DNA of 64,000 nucleotides, from positions 110,393 through 174,392 of the forward strand of contig JBAXHD010000002.1 of the NCBI GenBank assembly GCA_037139095.1. Direction: 5' to 3'. Shown here piece after piece: positions 62,201-64,000 of the stretch (positions within the stretch are counted from its first letter, which is position 1; each line of letters opens with the position of its first letter). This DNA is from WLMZ01 sp037139095 (GTDB lineage Bacteria; Actinomycetota; Acidimicrobiia; Acidimicrobiales; Ilumatobacteraceae). Below the pieces are notes generated by a model, which saw only the letters and a program-made list of their open reading frames with translations, searched no databases and was not told where the DNA came from. Made by a program: the position numbers and the translations under genes.

Positions 62201-63363
62201 TGGCGTTCTCTGTACTGAATCGTCGGCCCGACTCGGGTCTGGGCAACGTGCGCTCAAGTCCCGGCGACCCGAGCCGCAACGTCGACTGGGTGTTGCTGGT
62301 CGCCCAGGCGGCGCTCACCGTCATTGGATGCTTCACGGTGTACTCGGCTTCGCGCACAAAGGTGTCGAACCCATATCTGTTCACCACTCGTCAGGTGGTG
62401 TTTGTCATTCTTTCTACGGGCGTGATGTTGCTGATTATGACGCTCGACTACTCGTGGCTTCGCGAGCGCGCTCGTGCGTTTTACGTGGCGAGCTTGGTCA
62501 GCCTGGGTTTGATCTTTGTGTTGGCCAAGGTGAGCAACGGCGCGCAGCTGAGCTTCAGCGTGGGGCCCATCAACATTCAGCCCAGCGAACTGGCCAAGGT
62601 GGCCGTGTTGCTTGCGCTGGCCGCGTTTCTCAGCGAAGACAGCAGTGATTCGGTGTCATACGAACGCTTCGTCGGCGGGCTTTGGCTGGGCGGCTTCCCC
62701 GTAGTGCTCATCATTTTGCAGCCAGATCTGGGGTCTGCCTCGGTATTCGTGGTGCTGATGATGGGCCTCTTGCTGGTCGCCGGCGCGCGCGCGAAGTACA
62801 TCGCGATGATCACGCTGTTGGCCATCGGCACGGTTGCGGCTGCATTCGTTACTCGGTTCGTGAGCGGCTACCAGACGATTCGAATCCGGGCATGGATGAG
62901 CCCCAACTCGTCAGACAGTGCGTTGCAGAAGTACATCTTCCAGGGCCGCAACGCCCTGCGGGCTACGGCCACGGGCGGAATCACTGGTAAAGGTTGGTTG
63001 CTTGGGCCGATCACCAACGCCAAGAGCGACATCCCGGTGCAGTGGGCCGACTTTCCGTTTAGCGCTATCGCGGAACAATTCGGGTTGATTGGTTGTTCGG
63101 TACTCATTGGGTTGTTTGCTGTCGCTCTGTTTCGAATTTGGCGCATTGCGCATCTCTCGCGCGACACACTGGGCCTCTACATCTGCGCCGGGGTGTTCTC
63201 GATGCTGCTCTGGCAGATCTTTCAGAACATCGCGATGACCCTTGGGCTGATGCCCATTACGGGCCTGCCGATGCCGTTTATCTCCTATGGAGGCTCGGGA
63301 ATGCTCGCCTATTTTTTGATGTTTGGGCTGGTGCAGAGCGTTCACATGCGCCGAATGCGCTGA
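62200..63363 (+). CDS. rodA: Peptidoglycan glycosyltransferase RodA
   Basis: A 387-residue SEDS-family polymerase with about ten membrane helices. Characteristic segments are PINIQPSELAKVAVLLALA, ILQPDLGSASVFVVLM, the catalytic-loop region DIPVQWADFPFSAIAEQFG and the C-terminal GLPMPFISYGGSGMLAYFLMFGL. GTG 62200 overlaps the last base of the mrdA stop, so the transferase and its partner transpeptidase are translationally coupled. It polymerises lipid II for elongation. Confidence 0.95.
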   Translation: MAFSVLNRRPDSGLGNVRSSPGDPSRNVDWVLLVAQAALTVIGCFTVYSASRTKVSNPYLFTTRQVVFVILSTGVMLLIMTLDYSWLRERARAFYVASLVSLGLIFVLAKVSNGAQLSFSVGPINIQPSELAKVAVLLALAAFLSEDSSDSVSYERFVGGLWLGGFPVVLIILQPDLGSASVFVVLMMGLLLVAGARAKYIAMITLLAIGTVAAAFVTRFVSGYQTIRIRAWMSPNSSDSALQKYIFQGRNALRATATGGITGKGWLLGPITNAKSDIPVQWADFPFSAIAEQFGLIGCSVLIGLFAVALFRIWRIAHLSRDTLGLYICAGVFSMLLWQIFQNIAMTLGLMPITGLPMPFISYGGSGMLAYFLMFGLVQSVHMRRMR

Positions 63364-63665
63364 CGCAAAGGCTGTTCGCACTGCATGTTTAGGCATTGTT
63401 CACATGTACGACTTGTTCGAAATGTCGATACCGTTCAGCACCAATATCGTCGTGCCGCGGCCAAGGTCGCTCTACGGCGTAGTGTTGTCGACAACACATA
63501 TCGCTCGCTCTGCGTCTCGCGCAGCGGGAAATAGCAAGGAATCCGGGCGAATGCTGCCCGTTTATGAGGTCGAAAGCGACGGCGCCGGTTGGGAAGAGTC
63601 CCACCTTGGGCAGCCGCTGCAAAGAGCTCACCGGGATGGTGAGCGCACACGGAGGGAATACGTCC
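63364..63665 (+). promoter_or_regulatory. 302-base structured leader before the probable RNase E/G gene
   Basis: No gene is seen here. It holds a perfect 16-bp palindrome GTGTTGTCGACAACAC (63482-63497) and two hairpins: CGGGC/GCCCG (63544-63548 with 63556-63560) and GCTCACC/GGTGAGC (63626-63632 with 63638-63644). GGAGGG (63651-63656) serves the next start. The palindrome could be an operator and the hairpins a 5' untranslated leader. Confidence 0.4.
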
Positions 63666-64000
63666 ATGGACGACATACGGGTCGAGAATCTCGACGAACC
63701 GGTACAGAAATCAGCTGAAACGGTCGCCGATGCGCCCGATTCAAGCCCCCAAGAAGTATCAGAAGGCGGAGTTGTCGACGAGACGGGCCAAGAGCCCACA
63801 GTTCGACCAGTTCGCAAACGTCGTCGCGGCTCGCGTGGCGGTCGTGGCCGATCGAAACCCGGCACCGGCCAAGGTGCCGCAGGCGATGCCGACGATGCTG
63901 ACGACGACGACTTCGACGACGATGGCGACGACAGTGAGGTTTCTGAAAACGACAGCGACCTTCAGTCGGCAGCGTCGCCTGCTCTCGCAGCGCCCAAGGC
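63666..64000 (+). CDS. Probable ribonuclease E/G, disordered N-terminus only
   Basis: The first 111 codons of a gene that runs off the right edge, with GGAGGG 9 bases before ATG 63666. The visible part is low-complexity: an acidic start (MDDIRVENLDEPVQ), a basic Arg/Gly patch (VRKRRRGSRGGRGRSK) and then a long Asp-rich stretch. This composition, and the position after rodA, resemble actinobacterial RNase E/G proteins, whose N-terminal extensions are disordered and Arg/Asp-rich and whose gene often precedes rplU-rpmA-obg. No catalytic S1 domain is within view, so the call is inference. Confidence 0.45.
   Translation, partial: MDDIRVENLDEPVQKSAETVADAPDSSPQEVSEGGVVDETGQEPTVRPVRKRRRGSRGGRGRSKPGTGQGAAGDADDADDDDFDDDGDDSEVSENDSDLQSAASPALAAPK

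Noticed and set aside
63364..63665. A known riboswitch or 6C RNA in the rodA downstream gap
   Set aside because: No C-rich loops or recognised riboswitch cores were found; only generic hairpins and a palindrome.

Overview
The window is a chromosomal segment with dense genes, high GC and short intergenic gaps, most likely from an actinobacterium of the Acidimicrobiia type. Supporting signs are a coenzyme F420 ligase (cofE), the start of a menaquinone gene (menB), an acyl-ACP desaturase of the mycobacterial DesA kind, an actinobacterial (mycothiol-type) arsenate reductase, a DevR/DosR-like response regulator and several apparently leaderless mRNAs. The genus is inference. I see no insertion sequence, integrase, phage gene, rRNA or CRISPR array; two tRNAs are present.

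Layout. 1-4.4 kb: menB start, cofE, desaturase, a cupredoxin lipoprotein, a phosphodiesterase lipoprotein and a small secreted/membrane pair. 4.4-6.4 kb: a four-carbon acid sugar kinase and a PdxA-type dehydrogenase, probably for threonate/erythronate. 6.5-11.5 kb: a six-gene respiratory operon (cupredoxin lipoprotein, small membrane protein, FAD/NAD(P)/Fe-S oxidoreductase, cytochrome b, Rieske protein, cytochrome c). 11.5-19.7 kb: carotenoid oxygenase, amidohydrolase, PAS-GGDEF-EAL protein, CYTH-CHAD protein and SulP transporter. 19.8-28.6 kb: recC-recB-recD. 28.8-32.2 kb: aldehyde dehydrogenase, trimethyllysine-dioxygenase-like enzyme and TSUP permease. 32.3-37.7 kb: one 1,797-residue secreted repeat protein. 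38-48.5 kb: PfkB kinase, CDF transporter, haloalkane dehalogenase, carbonic anhydrase, a two-gene arsenic operon made of two fusion proteins, D-aminoacylase-like enzyme, SDR, tRNA-Gly, CMD protein and tRNA-Pro. 48.5-51.7 kb: a three-cupredoxin multicopper oxidase and a divergent histidine kinase/response regulator pair. 52-64 kb: a conserved housekeeping block tig-clpP-clpX-folC-ndk-mreB-mreC-mreD-mrdA-rodA, then the start of a probable RNase E/G gene.

Most interesting reading. The response regulator at 51036 closely resembles mycobacterial DevR/DosR. Near-palindromes like the DosR box (GGGACT-WW-AGTCCC) occur exactly midway between the divergent kinase and regulator genes, as a pair 22 bp apart before the multicopper oxidase, and before the cupredoxin/bc-complex operon at 6.5 kb. 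In these promoters the box centre lies 30-31 bp from a -10-like hexamer. I infer one regulon joining a copper oxidase, periplasmic cupredoxins and a bc-type complex that carries a GltD-like NAD(P)H/flavin subunit. The arsenic operon (ArsR-ArsC fusion plus aquaporin-ArsC fusion) and the trimethyllysine dioxygenase-like gene facing an aldehyde dehydrogenase are further uncommon arrangements.
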